Shown one piece after another: positions 62,527 to 64,000 of a DNA stretch of 64,000 bases. A model generated the notes under the pieces. It did not search any database. It worked only from the letters and a program-made list of their open reading frames with translations, and had not been told where the DNA came from. The stretch covers positions 6,032,001-6,096,000 of the forward strand of contig NZ_JAPNKC010000001.1 of assembly GCF_026626705.1 (NCBI RefSeq), read 5' to 3'. Positions within the stretch are counted from its first letter, which is position 1. The number at the start of each line of letters is the position of its first letter. This DNA comes from Pyxidicoccus sp. MSG2 (lineage in GTDB: Bacteria > Myxococcota > Myxococcia > Myxococcales > Myxococcaceae). A program made the translations under genes and the position numbers.

Positions 62527-62716
62527 GGAACCTCCCAGGCACTCAGGTAGGAATGAATCTCCCCGGTTGCCAGGGCGCGGTAGGACGGACGGGCCCCAGC
62601 GTTGCGTCCGTTGCGCGCCTTCCTTCCGCTCCACATCCGCGTCGCACCCGGGGACGAGGTTGCGCACGCGCACGTCGCGGTGCTCCCATGCCGCCACCGT
62701 GCACCGCCCGCCCTTC

Positions 62717-63331
62717 ATGCCCGACGCGTCCCACCGCGTCTGCCCCGGCTGTGGCCGGGCCGTCCTCCCGGGCCGAGATGCGCGCTGCCGGGAATGTGGT
62801 GGCTTCCTGGAGGATGCCGCGTACGTCTCGCGCGGACCTCCGCCCCCACCGCCTCCGCGCCAGCTCAGCCGGGCACAGCGCGGCGCCGTCCTCCGTCCGA
62901 AGCTGAGTACCCAATATTGGCTGGGCACGCTCTTCCTCACCCTGGGCGCGCTGATGCTGCCGGTGGCGCTCGCCTTCCTCCGGCCCCTGCTGTTGATGAC
63001 CGGCATCTTCCTGCTGGTGGGCATGCTGCTCCGCCGCTCCGGCTGGCCCGGAGCGCTCCGCCGCGAGCAGCGCCGCCGCCTCCAGGCGCTGCGCTGGGGC
63101 CTGAGCGCCCCGGCGGAGCTGACCCGCGTGGAGCGCCACACCCTTCCAGGACTCCAGGCGGGACGCGTGGCGCAGCTCGACTACGTCTTCCTCGTCCACG
63201 GCCAGCCCGTGCCGGGAAGTGTGCCCTCGTCGCGCCTCGCGGACGCGCGGCGGCTCCCGGGGGAGCCCGTCTGGGCCGTCTACCTGGCCGACAGTCCGGA
63301 CGTCAGCGCGCTCTGGCCGCCCGCGTCCTGA
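62717..63331 (+). CDS. Zinc-ribbon membrane protein
   Basis: A 204-residue protein with a CPGC/CREC zinc ribbon (residues about 9-29), a Pro-rich linker, two adjacent hydrophobic helices (LGTLFLTLGALMLPVALAFL, LLLMTGIFLLVGMLL) and a C-terminal cytoplasmic alpha/beta-like domain rich in Arg/Leu (about 135-204). No family is recognised with certainty; the layout is like other bacterial zinc-ribbon-TM proteins of unknown role. No Shine-Dalgarno sequence is evident; GTG at 62699 is an alternative start. A perfect 14-bp hairpin follows. Confidence 0.7.
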   Translation: MPDASHRVCPGCGRAVLPGRDARCRECGGFLEDAAYVSRGPPPPPPPRQLSRAQRGAVLRPKLSTQYWLGTLFLTLGALMLPVALAFLRPLLLMTGIFLLVGMLLRRSGWPGALRREQRRRLQALRWGLSAPAELTRVERHTLPGLQAGRVAQLDYVFLVHGQPVPGSVPSSRLADARRLPGEPVWAVYLADSPDVSALWPPAS

Positions 63332-63386
63332 CGGACACCCGCCCCTGGCCCGGACGTTGCTTTGCCTGTGGGCACATTCCTTCCCA

Positions 63387-63424
63387 GGCCGCGCACCGTG
63401 TCCTCCGGGCCACGGTGCGCGGCC
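63387..63424 (+). terminator. Strong hairpin upstream of DUF1361 gene
   Basis: Perfect 14-bp stem GGCCGCGCACCGTG/CACGGTGCGCGGCC with a 10-base loop, 20 bp before the DUF1361 start. It may terminate the upstream transcript or be an RNA/DNA regulatory hairpin in the next leader. Confidence 0.55.
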
Positions 63425-63443
63425 CGGCTGCCCCACCGCGACC

Positions 63444-64000
63444 ATGTCCCAGACCCAGACTGCGTCCCCCGCCTTCCTGTCCGTGCTGCGCCGCCATGGC
63501 TTCTGGCCCGCGCTCCTGAGCAGTGCCGCCGCGGTGGGCATGCTGGCCCTCCGGCTGGACTGGAGCGAGCGCGCCAGCTTCGCGTTCCTCCCCTGGAACC
63601 TGTTCCTGGCGTGGGTGCCCTACGTCCTGTCGCTGGTGGCGCGCCTGCTGATGGCGCGGGGCCGGGGCCACGGGTGGCTGCTGGCGCCGCTGGCCCTCGG
63701 GTGGCTCGCGCTGTTCCCCAATGCGCCGTACCTCCTCACGGACTTCATCCACCTGCACCAGCGGCCCGTGGTGCCGCTCTGGTTCGACGCGGCGCTGCTC
63801 GCGCTCTTCGCCGCGACGGGCTGGCTGATGGGGCTGCTCTCGCTGGAGGTGTGGAAGGAGTGGCTGGAGCAGCGCTGGGGCCGGGCCCGCGCCTGGGCCT
63901 TCGTCGCCGCCACGTCGCTCCTGTGTGGCTATGGCATCTACCTGGGCCGCGTGGAGCGGTGGAACAGCTGGGACGTGCTCGCCGAGCCGGGGCGCCTGCT
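63444..64000 (+). CDS. DUF1361 membrane protein, 3' end outside window
   Basis: The first 185 residues of an inner-membrane protein cut off by the window edge. The DUF1361 pattern is clear: FAFLPWNLFLAWVPYVLSL near residue 47 and WLALFPNAPYLLTDFIHL near residue 90, with about five hydrophobic helices visible (LLSSAAAVGMLAL, LFAATGWLMGLLSL, FVAATSLLCGYGIYLG). Function unknown; the family is widespread in bacteria. No Shine-Dalgarno sequence precedes the ATG. It begins just after a strong hairpin, so it may have its own promoter. Confidence 0.9.
   Translation, partial: MSQTQTASPAFLSVLRRHGFWPALLSSAAAVGMLALRLDWSERASFAFLPWNLFLAWVPYVLSLVARLLMARGRGHGWLLAPLALGWLALFPNAPYLLTDFIHLHQRPVVPLWFDAALLALFAATGWLMGLLSLEVWKEWLEQRWGRARAWAFVAATSLLCGYGIYLGRVERWNSWDVLAEPGRL

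Noticed and set aside
1-64000. tRNA, rRNA, insertion sequence or prophage genes
   Set aside because: No cloverleaf-like sequence, transposase or integrase motif or phage gene could be found by reading; a dedicated search could still reveal small RNAs.

Overview
The window is about 70% G+C, densely coded, and reads as chromosomal DNA of a Myxococcus/Corallococcus/Pyxidicoccus-type myxobacterium. The evidence is the very high third-position G+C, many lipoproteins with Cys-rich or 'PDAG'-type linkers, a serine/threonine kinase fused to a histidine kinase, a protease carrying a MYXO-CTERM-like tail, and paired DUF1552/DUF1592 proteins. No rRNA, tRNA, insertion sequence, phage module or CRISPR array was recognised. 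The first and last genes are cut by the window edges.

Layout. 1-3.7 kb: a forward operon of an acetyltransferase-like protein, a GH3-family acyl-adenylating enzyme and a Rieske oxygenase. 3.7-13.9 kb: a coiled-coil exported protein, a secreted M4 metalloprotease with two PPC domains, a 1,925-residue kinase/ATPase/GAF/histidine kinase hybrid, and a tandem left-handed beta-helix protein. 14.1-20.9 kb: a MATE exporter followed by two 618-residue paralogous lipoproteins and a secreted amidohydrolase. 20.9-26.4 kb: an acetyltransferase, a PAP2 phosphatase, a fatty-acid desaturase, an ECF sigma factor and an SDR oxidoreductase that share the same putative promoter, then two small exported proteins. 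26.4-34.5 kb: DUF2277, an MFS transporter, a GNAT protein, DUF2911, an iron-type ABC importer operon and an acyltransferase. 34.6-40.7 kb: a short copper amine oxidase-like protein, an ADOP-type permease, an NTF2-like protein and a GH15 glycosidase. 40.8-51.9 kb: the SO2930-type dihaem cytochrome/beta-helix pair, an FKBP, two alpha/beta hydrolases, two CAP-domain paralogues flanking a 68-residue protein, and the DUF1592/DUF1552 pair. 52.2-64 kb: a SpoIIIAA/Ycf45-like ATPase with R3H domain, an M3 peptidase, a CheR-type methyltransferase, a run of lipoproteins, a trypsin-like protease, a YCII protein, a 14-unit palindromic repeat array, and membrane proteins.

Much of the coding capacity is exported or envelope-bound: proteases, lipoproteins, haem proteins, carbohydrate enzymes and transporters, as expected for a predatory soil bacterium. 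Operonic links rest on 4-bp start/stop overlaps (substrate-binding protein/permease; DUF1592/DUF1552), a one-base overlap (permease/ATPase) and short gaps (GNAT/GH3, MATE/lipoprotein).

The most unusual non-coding features are the array of fourteen ~62-bp units at 61.07-61.9 kb, each built around a long imperfect palindrome, a separate 3 x 102-bp array at 59.08-59.39 kb, and the matching ECF-type promoters in front of the sigma factor and SDR genes. The most unusual proteins are the single-domain copper amine oxidase, an alpha/beta hydrolase without its nucleophile, and an SDR without its catalytic tyrosine.
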